Source: Rhodospirillaceae bacterium
GTDB lineage: Bacteria > Pseudomonadota > Alphaproteobacteria > Thalassobaculales > Thalassobaculaceae
Direction: 5' to 3'
Length of the DNA: 11,417 nt
Assembly: GCA_002730675.1 (NCBI GenBank)
Contig: PCAV01000011.1
Location: 23,689 to 35,105, forward strand
A program made the translations under genes and the position numbers. The notes beneath the pieces are model-generated. The model had not been told where the DNA came from. It searched no databases and was given only the letters and a program-made list of their open reading frames with translations. Positions 1 through 9,803 of this stretch are shown here, piece after piece (positions within the stretch are counted from its first letter, which is position 1; the number at the start of each line of letters is the position of its first letter).

Positions 1-560
1 CCAAAAGTTGCGTGATCATACTCGTAAATTTGTAGAGCTGTAAAAATTACTCCTAAAAATACTGTGGTGCCAAGGCCACGCACTAAATCTTTCCTATTAT
101 TTTCGATCACGGCTGAGTGGGCCCAAGTGCAAGTGCATCCGGATAAAAGAAGTACAAGGGTATTTATTAATGGAATATCAAATGGGTCAAATGTTTCCAC
201 ACCTTTTGGAGGCCAAACTCCTCCATCCGGATATAAAGATGAATCGAAGAACGCCCAAAAGAAAGCCAGGAAAAACATAACCTCTGATGCAATGAATAGT
301 ATCATCCCGTAACGCATGCCTATTTGCACAATTGGCGTATGGTGTCCTTGGAACTCTGCTTCCTTAAGGACATCGCGCCACCAAAAAAACATTGTCGTCA
401 TTATCGCGAGTAATCCTAGACAAAGTATCAAAAGGCCAAAAGGCTTCTGATGCATAAACATTATAGCCCCGATAGCAAGAACAAATCCTGACATAGCGCC
501 TAGGGCTGGCCACGGGCTTGGTTCAACCAGGTGAAAGGAATGACTGTGTTTACTGCTCAT
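1..560 (-). CDS. ctaE: Cytochrome c oxidase subunit III, C-terminus beyond window
   Basis: Subunit III of the aa3 cytochrome c oxidase, an inner-membrane protein that binds subunit I and stabilises turnover and D-channel proton uptake. The reading frame is open from ATG at 560 to the window edge, giving 186 residues of a family of about 260-290. The opening SFHLVEPSPWPALGAMSG is typical, as are WWRDVLKEAEFQGHHTP, the RYGMILFIASEVMFF segment with the conserved membrane Glu, and FFWAFFDSSLYP. Later come PLINTLVLLLSGCTCTWAH and LQIYEYDHATF. Several hydrophobic spans are visible. A GAGG Shine-Dalgarno sits about 6 nt before the ATG. It is the last visible gene of the oxidase operon, 84 nt after ctaG. 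The 3' end, and any surf1 that often follows in Alphaproteobacteria, lies outside the window. Identity is secure. Confidence 0.96.
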   Translation of the reverse strand, partial: MSSKHSHSFHLVEPSPWPALGAMSGFVLAIGAIMFMHQKPFGLLILCLGLLAIMTTMFFWWRDVLKEAEFQGHHTPIVQIGMRYGMILFIASEVMFFLAFFWAFFDSSLYPDGGVWPPKGVETFDPFDIPLINTLVLLLSGCTCTWAHSAVIENNRKDLVRGLGTTVFLGVIFTALQIYEYDHATF

Positions 561-644
561 AGTCGCCTCGTGAATCTATATTTCAAACATTAACAGAATA
601 GCCTCGTTAAATTGTTTCCTCAACTTTGATTTTACTGAGTGCTT

Positions 645-1205
645 CTATCCCTTAGGCTTATCTTCAGACTTGAAAAAAGTGTAGGACAAGGTAATCGTTG
701 TTACGCCTTCTAAGTTGGGGTCATTTACTATTTCGGGGTCTATGAAGAAAGAAACTGGCATATCAACTTTCTGCTGGGCACCAAGTAGCTGTTCTTGAAA
801 ACAAAAACACTCAATTTTGTTAAAATATATGCCGGCTTTATCCGGTGTCACATTGAATGTGGCCGTCCCAGTTAATGGTGCATCCCCCGTATTCTGGGCG
901 GTGTAGTATGCTAAGACGTTTTCACCTGCCAATACATTCACCGAGCGGCGTTTCGGGCCAAACTTCCAATTCAAATCTGGATCTACATTAGAATCAAGCC
1001 TGACAGTGAAGCGCCTGTCAACGATCTTCGATGGTTTTTGTGAAGCGACTTGCGTTGTTCCCCCGTATCCCGTAACTCGACAGAATAAATCATACAAAGG
1101 TACTGATGCATAACTCAATCCTAACATTAAAGTAACGGTGGCAACTATCAGTAAAACCGTTGGCTTTTTAGAAGAGGTATGTTTTTTTTCATTTTTCAAG
1201 TTCAT
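645..1205 (-). CDS. ctaG: Cytochrome c oxidase assembly protein CtaG/Cox11 (CuB insertion)
   Basis: Cox11-family copper chaperone that delivers copper to the CuB centre of oxidase subunit I. It has 186 residues, normal for bacterial CtaG. A short charged cytoplasmic tail (1-14) precedes one transmembrane helix (about 17-37). The family signature SVPLYDLFCRVTGYGGT follows with Cys42. The remainder is a periplasmic immunoglobulin-like copper domain carrying the CFCF copper motif (Cys133, Cys135) in KIECFCFQEQ. The conserved PVSFFIDPE and ITLSYTFF strands are near the end. ATG at 1205 lies 3 nt after the stop of the upstream small membrane gene, so translation is probably coupled; no strong Shine-Dalgarno is visible. 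The position between ctaB and ctaE is the usual alphaproteobacterial arrangement. No key residue is missing. Confidence 0.96.
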   Translation of the reverse strand: MNLKNEKKHTSSKKPTVLLIVATVTLMLGLSYASVPLYDLFCRVTGYGGTTQVASQKPSKIVDRRFTVRLDSNVDPDLNWKFGPKRRSVNVLAGENVLAYYTAQNTGDAPLTGTATFNVTPDKAGIYFNKIECFCFQEQLLGAQQKVDMPVSFFIDPEIVNDPNLEGVTTITLSYTFFKSEDKPKG

Positions 1206-1208
1206 GAC

Positions 1209-1364
1209 CTAGAACATTCGTATAATTGTTACAGTGAATAAAACTAAACAAAGCACAATTATGGACAAAAAAAGTGCCACGTTCTTACTTTTTTGGGCAG
1301 CCCTGAAGTCCGCTCCAGATATTTTGGTTTGCTGTTGTTCTTTAGCCATACCACGTTTGCTCAT
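1209..1364 (-). CDS. Small single-span membrane protein in the CoxF position of the oxidase operon
   Basis: A 51-residue protein starting MSKRGMAKEQQQTKISGADF and ending TIIRMF. The N-terminal half is polar and basic. Residues about 29-48 form one hydrophobic helix (VALFLSIIVLCLVLFTVTII), followed by an Arg and a short tail. Its ATG overlaps the ctaB stop in an ATGA arrangement, and its TAG is 3 nt before the ctaG ATG, so it is embedded in the operon and very likely translated by coupling. Alphaproteobacterial oxidase operons commonly carry a short single-helix protein here, called CoxF or annotated as hypothetical, between ctaB and ctaG. The match is by position, size and topology; the sequence is too short and variable for a firm call. 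An internal ATG at 1349 could give 46 residues. Function is unknown; an assembly or small-subunit role is inference. Confidence 0.8.
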   Translation of the reverse strand: MSKRGMAKEQQQTKISGADFRAAQKSKNVALFLSIIVLCLVLFTVTIIRMF

Positions 1365-2293
1365 AGCACGTTGGGGGGAAATGAACTTAGCAGTAGGTCA
1401 TCCGCGAGCAGTCCAGAAAAAACTAAAAACAAATACAGGATCGAAAAACCAAATAATACTTTCGCGTTTTTATCGGTATCATTCCGGAAGATACAGTAAG
1501 CAAACCAAACAAAGGCGATATTGAGGGGTATTATGATTAAAAGATAGACCATCCCAGAATAACCTAAAACGGCTGGCATAGTCGACACAAGCGACAATAT
1601 CAGGCTGTAAACTACGATATGATTAATAGTTGAGTTCCTACCATTTGTCAGGGGGAGCATTGGTATTTTTGCTATCTGGTAATCACCGCTCCTGAACAGA
1701 GCTAGCGCCCAAAAGTGAGGAGGTGTCCAGAAAAAAATGATCGCAAACAGTACTAGCGGTTCAATTGAAATTCCTCCAGTTAAAGAGGCCCATCCAATCA
1801 GGGGGGGAAACGCGCCAGATGCTCCACCAATAACAATATTCTGGGGCGTACGTCTCTTTAGCCAAACCGTGTAAATTAGCACGTAAAAGGCGATGGTAGT
1901 ACCCAACAACGCGGACGACACCCAGTTTATCGCCAATCCCATAATCATTACGGCGCCACCACTTAGCAAAACCCCGAATATAATCGCAGCTTCTGGTGAA
2001 ACCTTCCCAGATGGAATCGGTCGTTCTTTCGTTCGCATCATTAGTGCATCTATATCACGATCAAACCACATATTTATGGCACCGGAAGCACCCGCCCCAA
2101 CTGCTATGCAAATGATTGCTACGACCTGTAAGGCAGGTTCTAAAGATCCAGGCGATAGATACATTCCAACAAAGCCGGTGAATACAACCAGCGACATGAC
2201 GCGTGGTTTTAACAGCGCGCAAAAGTCTCCTATCACCTGCCAAACGGTGTCAGTCTGTTTTATTTCAGCAATACTAGTTGCAGTGGGCGACAC
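1361..2293 (-). CDS. ctaB: Protoheme IX farnesyltransferase (heme o synthase)
   Basis: CtaB/Cox10 of the UbiA prenyltransferase superfamily transfers farnesyl from farnesyl diphosphate to heme b, making heme o, the precursor of the heme a used by subunit I. Starting at GTG 2293 it has 310 residues, normal for the family. The first Asp-rich motif is NMWFDRDIDALMMRTKERP (about 74-92). The second region, PPHFWALALFRSGDYQIAKIPMLP (about 191-214), carries the diagnostic HFWALAL and the YQxAxxPMLP pattern of heme o synthases. Eight to nine hydrophobic helices can be picked out. The GTG is chosen because a good GGAAAGGA lies 9 nt upstream and it leaves a 38-nt gap after ctaD. The in-frame ATG at 2419 would overlap ctaD by 88 nt and add a polar tail without family character. 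The stop overlaps the start of the next small gene. Confidence 0.95.
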   Translation of the reverse strand: MSPTATSIAEIKQTDTVWQVIGDFCALLKPRVMSLVVFTGFVGMYLSPGSLEPALQVVAIICIAVGAGASGAINMWFDRDIDALMMRTKERPIPSGKVSPEAAIIFGVLLSGGAVMIMGLAINWVSSALLGTTIAFYVLIYTVWLKRRTPQNIVIGGASGAFPPLIGWASLTGGISIEPLVLFAIIFFWTPPHFWALALFRSGDYQIAKIPMLPLTNGRNSTINHIVVYSLILSLVSTMPAVLGYSGMVYLLIIIPLNIAFVWFAYCIFRNDTDKNAKVLFGFSILYLFLVFSGLLADDLLLSSFPPNVL

Positions 2294-2302
2294 TGGGCGT
2301 GT

Positions 2303-2310
2303 TCCTTTCC
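2303..2310 (-). promoter_or_regulatory. Ribosome binding site deciding the ctaB GTG start
   Basis: On the minus strand GGAAAGGA lies 9 nt upstream of the GTG at 2293, in the gap after the ctaD stop at 2332. It is the only good Shine-Dalgarno near the ctaB 5' end and favours the GTG over the upstream in-frame ATG at 2419, which sits inside ctaD. Confidence 0.6.
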
Positions 2311-2331
2311 TTGTTGATGCCGCAAAGGTAG

Positions 2332-4792
<2,461 letters not shown>

Positions 4793-4815
4793 AGCTAGCG
4801 CTCTCTGCCCCCCGT

Positions 4816-4844
4816 AATAAAAGCTTGTGGCAAGTGACAGTCAA
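4816..4844 (-). promoter_or_regulatory. Predicted sigma70-type promoter of the cytochrome oxidase operon
   Basis: On the minus strand TTGACT (4844-4839, 5 of 6 to the -35 consensus) is followed after exactly 17 nt by TTTATT (4821-4816, 4 of 6 to the -10 consensus). Transcription would start near 4809, leaving a leader of about 15-20 nt before the ctaC ATG at 4792. This is a sequence-only prediction. Confidence 0.5.
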
Positions 4845-4912
4845 ACCTTCATTTGCCTTAGTTTAAAAAACACGTAAGAGTATCTTCTACCCGCTGTTAC
4901 CTCAAGACATTG

Positions 4913-4935
4913 CAGCGCGTCAGAAAGTCGCGCTG
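4913..4935. repeat. Inverted repeat in the ctaC/tldD divergent gap
   Basis: CAGCGCG (4913-4919) and CGCGCTG (4929-4935) form a perfect 7-bp inverted repeat around a 9-nt loop, G+C-rich in otherwise A+T-rich sequence. There is no T-run on either side, so it is not a classic intrinsic terminator. It lies upstream of both divergent genes, about 70 bp behind the predicted ctaC -35 box, and could be an operator or a chance hairpin. The remainder of the 285-bp gap (4793-5077) shows no gene. A TATATA at 5033-5038 could be a tldD -10 box but lacks a convincing -35. Confidence 0.35.
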
Positions 4936-5077
4936 ATTGTCAGACTTAAGGGATTTTGTTCACAAAAACAACCCTATGTTGTGGTTTATGATGCCTTTGA
5001 AGTAATATCATTTATCTTACGGTTTTTTATCCTATATAAAGGGGTTCGACTGGTTCAAAAATAGAGAAGGCTTCGAT

Positions 5078-6511
5078 ATGACTGTTTTGGGCAAAACTGA
5101 CGATATTTTTTTTAAAGATCGAGACCTAAATAAAGAAAAATTAACCCGAATTGTTGATGATGCGCTGGGTCAGTCTGACGATGGAGAGTTATTTTTAGAG
5201 TACTGCCAATCCGAGGCCTTTGCTTTTGACGACGGGCGTCTAAAGACCGCTTCTTATGACACCTCGCAAGGCTTCGGAATACGTTCGATTACTGGCGAGA
5301 CAAGAGGTTATGCGCATTCTTCCGAATTAAGTGAAGCTGCCATTAAAAGGGCCGCTAATACGGTTAGAAATGTAAACACTGGTCTCAATGAAAGCCTGGA
5401 AGATCATCCTAAGGCAACCAACAAAAGCCTCTACACAGACGAAAATCCGATGCTGGGAATGAGTTTTTCCGAAAAAGTAAAACTTTTGAAAGACATAGAT
5501 GCTTACGCGAGGGACAGCGACACGCGGATAAAACAAGTTTCAACCTCCCTATCTGCATCGTGGCAAGCAGTTCAAATCATACGACCCGGAGGATTTTGCG
5601 TTGCCGACATTAGGCCTCTGGTGCGTTTGAATGTCGCAGTTGTGGTAGGTGATGGAGATAAAATGGAAAGCGGGGGAACTGGGGTCGGCGGCAGACTGGC
5701 TTATGATAGATACATCGCCACAGACAATTGGAAACAACAGGTGGATGAAGCATTAAGGATTGCGCTTGTAAATTTAGAAGCAACTGCTGCCCCTGCCGGG
5801 GAAATGGATGTAGTTTTGGGGCCAGGCTGGCCGGGGGTTATGTTACATGAAGCCGTAGGTCATGGATTAGAAGGTGATTTTAATCGGAAAAGAACATCCA
5901 CTTTCACGGGCTTGGTCGGAGAAAGAGTAGCATCCAAGGGGGTCACTGTGGTAGATGATGGAACTATCCCAAATCGACGCGGATCTATAACAGTGGATGA
6001 CGAGGGCACACCGTCAAAATGCAATGTTCTTATAGAAGATGGAGTTCTAGTCGGTTACATGCAAGACCGACAAAATGCTCGGCTAATGGGGGTTCAAACA
6101 ACAGGTAACGGGCGTCGACAAAGCTATGCACATCACCCTATGCCGAGAATGACTAACACTTATATGCTTGGTGGAGACTGCGAGCCAGAAGAGATAATCA
6201 AAAGCGTAAAAAATGGCCTATATGCAGTAAACTTTTCTGGGGGCCAAGTTGATATCGTATCGGGTAAATTTGTATTTTCTGCGAGCGAAGCTTACGTGGT
6301 TGAAGATGGAAAAATTAAAAATCCAGTTAAAGGAGCAACATTAATCGGCAATGGACCAGACGCAATGAACAAAATATCTATGATAGGAAACGATATGAAG
6401 CTTGATGAGGGGGTCGGCACGTGTGGAAAGGACGGTCAGGGTGTTCCAGTAGGTGTCGGACAGCCCACTCTAAAAATGAATGGCGTCACAGTTGGTGGAA
6501 CGGCCGTTTAG
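5078..6511 (+). CDS. tldD: Metalloprotease TldD (PmbA/TldD family)
   Basis: TldD pairs with TldE (PmbA) in a zinc peptidase that degrades unfolded peptides and, in some bacteria, matures modified peptides such as microcin B17 or cleaves the CcdA antitoxin. It has 477 residues, close to E. coli TldD (481). The zinc site HEAVGH is at His257-Glu258-His262, and the third ligand is expected from Cys449 in GVGTCGKDGQG. The conserved blocks LHEAVGHGLEGDFNRK, TVVDDGTIP and YAHHPMPRMTNTYM are all present, and the sequence ends VTVGGTAV. ATG 5078 is preceded at 7 nt by GAGAAGG, a strong Shine-Dalgarno. It is transcribed divergently from ctaC, a neighbourhood common in Alphaproteobacteria. The partner tldE is not in the window. 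There is no sign of damage. Confidence 0.96.
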   Translation: MTVLGKTDDIFFKDRDLNKEKLTRIVDDALGQSDDGELFLEYCQSEAFAFDDGRLKTASYDTSQGFGIRSITGETRGYAHSSELSEAAIKRAANTVRNVNTGLNESLEDHPKATNKSLYTDENPMLGMSFSEKVKLLKDIDAYARDSDTRIKQVSTSLSASWQAVQIIRPGGFCVADIRPLVRLNVAVVVGDGDKMESGGTGVGGRLAYDRYIATDNWKQQVDEALRIALVNLEATAAPAGEMDVVLGPGWPGVMLHEAVGHGLEGDFNRKRTSTFTGLVGERVASKGVTVVDDGTIPNRRGSITVDDEGTPSKCNVLIEDGVLVGYMQDRQNARLMGVQTTGNGRRQSYAHHPMPRMTNTYMLGGDCEPEEIIKSVKNGLYAVNFSGGQVDIVSGKFVFSASEAYVVEDGKIKNPVKGATLIGNGPDAMNKISMIGNDMKLDEGVGTCGKDGQGVPVGVGQPTLKMNGVTVGGTAV

Positions 6512-6568
6512 TAATGGTCACCAGCCCCATTAGGAACTTTGAGACCCTATTGATTAGAGGATAAGTTT

Positions 6569-7933
6569 TTAATATCTCAGTTCGCTGTAGACTGGATCAA
6601 CACTTCCACACCAACGAGTTTTGAAAGCTTCGACCAAATCCTCAGCCGGTGTCATGCCTCGGTCCGCAATATCGCGAAGCGTATCCAAAAATCCAGACTC
6701 ATCGTTCCCGGCGGCGTCTAAATTTGCGCGGTTCTTAAGACCTCTAGAAGATATAAGTAAAACTTGTCTTGCGAGTTGCCGAAGCGTTGTGTTTCGAAAT
6801 TTAGTAGACAATCCCTCCACCGGAACTCGCTTCCTCATCTCCTCTCTTTCAACATCGGTCCAATCTTTAACGAGATCCCAAGCAGCCTGCTGTGCGTCAG
6901 AGTCATACAACAGTCCAACCCAAAATGCTGGCAGAGCACAAAGGTTCTTCCATGGTCCCCCATCTGTACCACGCATTTCTATATATTTTTTTAATCTAAC
7001 CTCAGGAAAATTTGTCGTCATATGGTCTGCCCAATCGCCCATATGTGGAAGCTCTCCCTCAAACCCCTCTAAATTACCTGCCATAAAATCCCGAAAACTT
7101 TTGCCTGCTACATCATGATATATACCGTCACGGTACACAAAATACATTGGAACATCCAAAATGTAATCTACATGACGTTCAAAGCCATAACCTTCCTCAA
7201 AAACAAAAGGCAGCATACCGCACCTTCCGGGGTCCGTGTCTGTCCAAACATTGCTCCGTAAAGATAGGTAGTTACTTAAACCACCCTCTTGAAAGGGCGA
7301 ATTTGCAAATAGTGCTGTCGCTATAGGTTGAAGAGCAATACTTATCCGATATTTTTGAACCATATCGGCTTCATTACTGAAATCCAAATTTGTTTGAACC
7401 GTGCAGGTTCGCAGCATCATGTCGAGCCCTAGTGTCCCTACTTCTCGCATCCAACGCTTCATTATGGAATATCGACCTTTTGGCATCCAGTGGACTTCAT
7501 CTCTACTCCATTTCGGATCAAAGCCAAGCCCCAACATGCCAATACCTAATTCGTCACCTACCTCTTTTACTTGAGCTAAATGAGTATGCACTTCGTCACA
7601 GGTCTGATGTATTGTCTGCAAGGGAGCACCTGAAAGCTCAAACTGCCCCCCGGGCTCCAGTGTGATGGCACATCCATCTAAGGAAAGCGCAATAACATTA
7701 TCTTTTTCTCTTATCGGCTGCCATCCAAATCGTGTGAGTCGGTTTAAGATTTCGGCGATACCGTCAGGACCCTCATAAGGGAGGCGCTTATTGTCCGATA
7801 GGCGAAAGGGAAATTTCTCATGCTCGGTACCAATCCGCCAATTTTCTCTAGGTTTACACCCAGACTCCAAGTCTTCAATCAGTTGTGACTTGTTTTCAAT
7901 TGGCTCACTTTCGGAATCAGGGGGTCGTGACAT
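6569..7933 (-). CDS. gshA: Glutamate-cysteine ligase, plant/alphaproteobacterial type
   Basis: Catalyses the first, ATP-dependent step of glutathione synthesis, joining the Glu gamma-carboxyl to Cys. It has 454 residues, the usual size of the class shared by Alphaproteobacteria and plants rather than the E. coli-type enzyme. Family blocks are IGTEHEKF (34-41), LEPGGQFELSG (92-102), TCTVQTNLDF (176-185), RSNVWTDTDPGR (226-237) and the substrate-loop MRGTDGGP (320-327). The C-terminus reads CGSVDPVYSELRY. ATG 7933 has AAAGGA about 8 nt upstream. It is 39 nt downstream of rsmE on the same strand, so the two are probably co-transcribed, a pairing I recall from other alphaproteobacterial genomes. 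It converges on tldD with a 57-nt gap containing only a weak 6-bp inverted repeat (6512-6532). gshB is not in the window. Confidence 0.95.
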   Translation of the reverse strand: MSRPPDSESEPIENKSQLIEDLESGCKPRENWRIGTEHEKFPFRLSDNKRLPYEGPDGIAEILNRLTRFGWQPIREKDNVIALSLDGCAITLEPGGQFELSGAPLQTIHQTCDEVHTHLAQVKEVGDELGIGMLGLGFDPKWSRDEVHWMPKGRYSIMKRWMREVGTLGLDMMLRTCTVQTNLDFSNEADMVQKYRISIALQPIATALFANSPFQEGGLSNYLSLRSNVWTDTDPGRCGMLPFVFEEGYGFERHVDYILDVPMYFVYRDGIYHDVAGKSFRDFMAGNLEGFEGELPHMGDWADHMTTNFPEVRLKKYIEMRGTDGGPWKNLCALPAFWVGLLYDSDAQQAAWDLVKDWTDVEREEMRKRVPVEGLSTKFRNTTLRQLARQVLLISSRGLKNRANLDAAGNDESGFLDTLRDIADRGMTPAEDLVEAFKTRWCGSVDPVYSELRY

Positions 7934-7972
7934 AAATTTTCCTTTACCAATTAGGTTTTTTTTGACGTAAAG

Positions 7973-8710
7973 TTAGAGCCAATCCCCAGCAGCAGCTTGC
8001 CAACAAGCCAAAGCTGCCACAGCAGCCGTATCCGACCTAAGGATTCGTGTCCCCAAACTTACCCGACACACATTGCCTAGTTTGTCGACCTGGTCAAGCT
8101 CTTCCTTTGCAAAACCACCCTCTGGGCCTATCAATAAACCTGATGCTCTCAGGTGCGATGATCGAAAAGCGTTTAAAATTGGGGCGCCTTTTCCAGTCTC
8201 ATCCAAACAGAACAAATCCCTATCACGCGGCCATTTTTCAATCAGGGTGTCAAAATCACTCGGATCTAATACTTTAGGAACTGTAAGCCTTCCCGACTGC
8301 TCAGCCGCTTCTATTGAATTAGACTTCAACCTCTCCATATTTATCCTACTAACTGATGTATATTTAGTGAAAATAGGCCATAGTGCTCCAGCACCAAGTT
8401 CCGTGGCTTTTTGGGCTAAATAGTCGATTCGATTTCTTTTTATAGGCGCAAAGACTAGCCAAATATCAGAGATGACTTCTTGCGACCTAATTTGCTCTAC
8501 TACTTCCAATTCTACAAATCTTTTTGTAATGGTTTTAATCGCTGACAGCCATTCACCGTCCTCACCATTGAAAAGCGCAATTTGGCCATTTTCCTTTAGG
8601 CGCAATACCGACCTTATATAGTGCGATTGATCACTTTTTAAGACCAGCGACTTACCGGTCGACAAATTCTCTTCAACATAAAGGCGGGTTTCATAATCTT
8701 TTTCTGTCAT
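7973..8710 (-). CDS. rsmE: 16S rRNA m3U1498 methyltransferase RsmE
   Basis: SPOUT-class methyltransferase that methylates N3 of U1498 in 16S rRNA in the assembled 30S subunit, using S-adenosylmethionine. It has 245 residues, normal for the family. An N-terminal PUA-like domain (about 1-75, RLYVEENLSTGKSLVL, HYIRSVLRLKENG) precedes the knotted catalytic domain. Signatures are QKATELG (100-106), AAEQSGR (135-141), IGPEGGF (194-200) and LGTRILRSDTA (219-229), the last forming the SAM-binding knot. It is the upstream gene of a likely rsmE-gshA unit and diverges from ubiA. The ATG at 8710 has only a distant G-run (8725-8730 region) rather than a well-spaced Shine-Dalgarno, but the frame immediately upstream offers no better start. 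Identity is secure. Confidence 0.95.
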   Translation of the reverse strand: MTEKDYETRLYVEENLSTGKSLVLKSDQSHYIRSVLRLKENGQIALFNGEDGEWLSAIKTITKRFVELEVVEQIRSQEVISDIWLVFAPIKRNRIDYLAQKATELGAGALWPIFTKYTSVSRINMERLKSNSIEAAEQSGRLTVPKVLDPSDFDTLIEKWPRDRDLFCLDETGKGAPILNAFRSSHLRASGLLIGPEGGFAKEELDQVDKLGNVCRVSLGTRILRSDTAAVAALACWQAAAGDWL

Positions 8711-8800
8711 TGGTTAAGACATTTCCCCCCATATAGCACTATCCGGCCTATCGAAAACAACACCTCCCCCTTTTAAACAGGAGGATAAACTATTAATCTA

Positions 8801-8815
8801 AAGCGAAATCCGCTT
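8801..8815. repeat. Short inverted repeat in the rsmE/ubiA divergent gap
   Basis: AAGCG (8801-8805) and CGCTT (8811-8815) flank 5 nt as a perfect small inverted repeat. It lies midway between the divergent starts of rsmE (8710) and ubiA (8887), where an operator could sit. At 5 bp per arm it could be chance. Confidence 0.25.
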
Positions 8816-8853
8816 ACCAAGAGAATAACAACGCTCAAGTATTAAGACAAAAT

Positions 8854-8865
8854 GTATTTAAATAC
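8854..8865. repeat. 12-bp perfect palindrome upstream of ubiA
   Basis: GTATTTAAATAC is a perfect 12-bp palindrome ending 21 nt before the ubiA ATG at 8887, in the zone expected for promoter elements. It is A+T-rich, so it could be part of a promoter, a regulator site or coincidence. The rest of the 176-bp gap (8711-8886) shows no gene and only a further CCTCC/GGAGG pair at 8763-8784. Confidence 0.3.
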
Positions 8866-8886
8866 GTCAGATATTCTTATTTAGAG

Positions 8887-9801
8887 ATGATGTCTCGAAG
8901 CGACATTCCCAAAAATAATTGGGTCGATCGTTGTATGCCCGAGTTCTCGAGGCCTTATGTTCGTTTGGCACGGCTTGACCGTCCAATTGGAACATGGCTT
9001 TTGTTATTGCCCTGCTGGTGGAGCCTAGCTTTAGGATGGAAACTGCAATTAGACAGTATAGGTCTCAATGAACTGGGATACCTATATATCCTATTTACTT
9101 TAGGTGCGTTAATCATGCGAGGCGCAGGTTGCACCATTAATGATCTCTGGGACCGAAACATGGATAAACTTGTCGCCAGAACTGCCGATAGGCCTGTAGC
9201 TTCGGGCAAAATAAGTGTCAAAAAAGCTGTTTTATTTTTGTCCACTTTATTTGTTTTTGCAGCATTGATTTTATATCAGCTCAACAAAGTCTGTTGGTTA
9301 CTCGGCGTTTTGGTTCTTTTCCTGGTTTTTACTTATCCTTTGTTTAAAAGGATTACCTACTGGCCACAGTTCATTCTTGGCCTGACCTTCAACTGGGGTG
9401 CCCTAATGGGTTGGGCAGCTATAACGGGTTCTATTTCTATAGAACCATTGTTGCTTTACTTTGCTGGTATCTTTTGGACACTTGGATATGACACTATTTA
9501 CGCACATCAAGATAAAGAAGACGATGCACTTATCGGCATAAAATCGTCGGCTCTTGCACTCGGCGATAAAACAAAATTATTTTTAATTCCGTTCTATACC
9601 TTAACAATAGGCGGGTTGTTTATCATTGGTCTCTTGAGCAATTTTGACTTTGCTTTCTATTTTTTAATAACTATTTCGGCAACCCAGCTTATTTGGCAGA
9701 TCTTGGCATTAGACTTAAACTCGCCGATAGATTGTCATGAAAAATTCAAATCTAATAAATTATTTGGATTGATTGTAACGCTAGCTATCTACTGCGGGTA
9801 A
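8887..9801 (+). CDS. ubiA: 4-hydroxybenzoate polyprenyltransferase UbiA
   Basis: Integral membrane prenyltransferase that attaches the polyprenyl tail to 4-hydroxybenzoate, the committed membrane step of ubiquinone synthesis. It has 304 residues, normal length. LDRPIGTWLLLLPCWW (30-45) is the typical entry helix. The first Mg-diphosphate motif NDLWDRNMD is at 85-93, followed by RTADRPVASG. The second, DTIYAHQDKEDD (202-213), is followed by GIKSSALALG. Seven to nine hydrophobic helices are visible. Two adjacent ATGs (8887 and 8890) are both possible starts and no strong Shine-Dalgarno is seen; Met17 is a less likely start because the family helix begins soon after it. It diverges from rsmE and is followed 2 nt later by a methyltransferase gene, implying one transcript. 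Confidence 0.95.
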   Translation: MMSRSDIPKNNWVDRCMPEFSRPYVRLARLDRPIGTWLLLLPCWWSLALGWKLQLDSIGLNELGYLYILFTLGALIMRGAGCTINDLWDRNMDKLVARTADRPVASGKISVKKAVLFLSTLFVFAALILYQLNKVCWLLGVLVLFLVFTYPLFKRITYWPQFILGLTFNWGALMGWAAITGSISIEPLLLYFAGIFWTLGYDTIYAHQDKEDDALIGIKSSALALGDKTKLFLIPFYTLTIGGLFIIGLLSNFDFAFYFLITISATQLIWQILALDLNSPIDCHEKFKSNKLFGLIVTLAIYCG

Positions 9802-9803
9802 AA

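Noticed and set aside
64..312. Plus-strand frame of 82 codons near the left edge
   Set aside because: Antisense to ctaE, whose subunit III sequence is clear through the whole interval.
1234..1524. Plus-strand frames opposite the small membrane gene and the ctaB end
   Set aside because: No domain or ribosome binding site; the minus-strand genes are coupled and explain the sequence.
4957..4983. TTGTT/AACAA and CACAA/TTGTG symmetry as an FNR-like or other regulator site
   Set aside because: Half-sites and spacing do not match TTGAT-N4-ATCAA or another regulator consensus I know, and A+T-rich sequence yields such pairs by chance.
6512..6532. TAATGG/CCATTA hairpin after tldD as a terminator
   Set aside because: Only 6 bp, mostly A+T, and not followed by a T-run; too weak to call.
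6621..7118. Plus-strand frame of 165 codons opposite gshA
   Set aside because: Antisense shadow, low-complexity Ser/Pro/Arg composition, no domain; gshA motifs are intact on the other strand.
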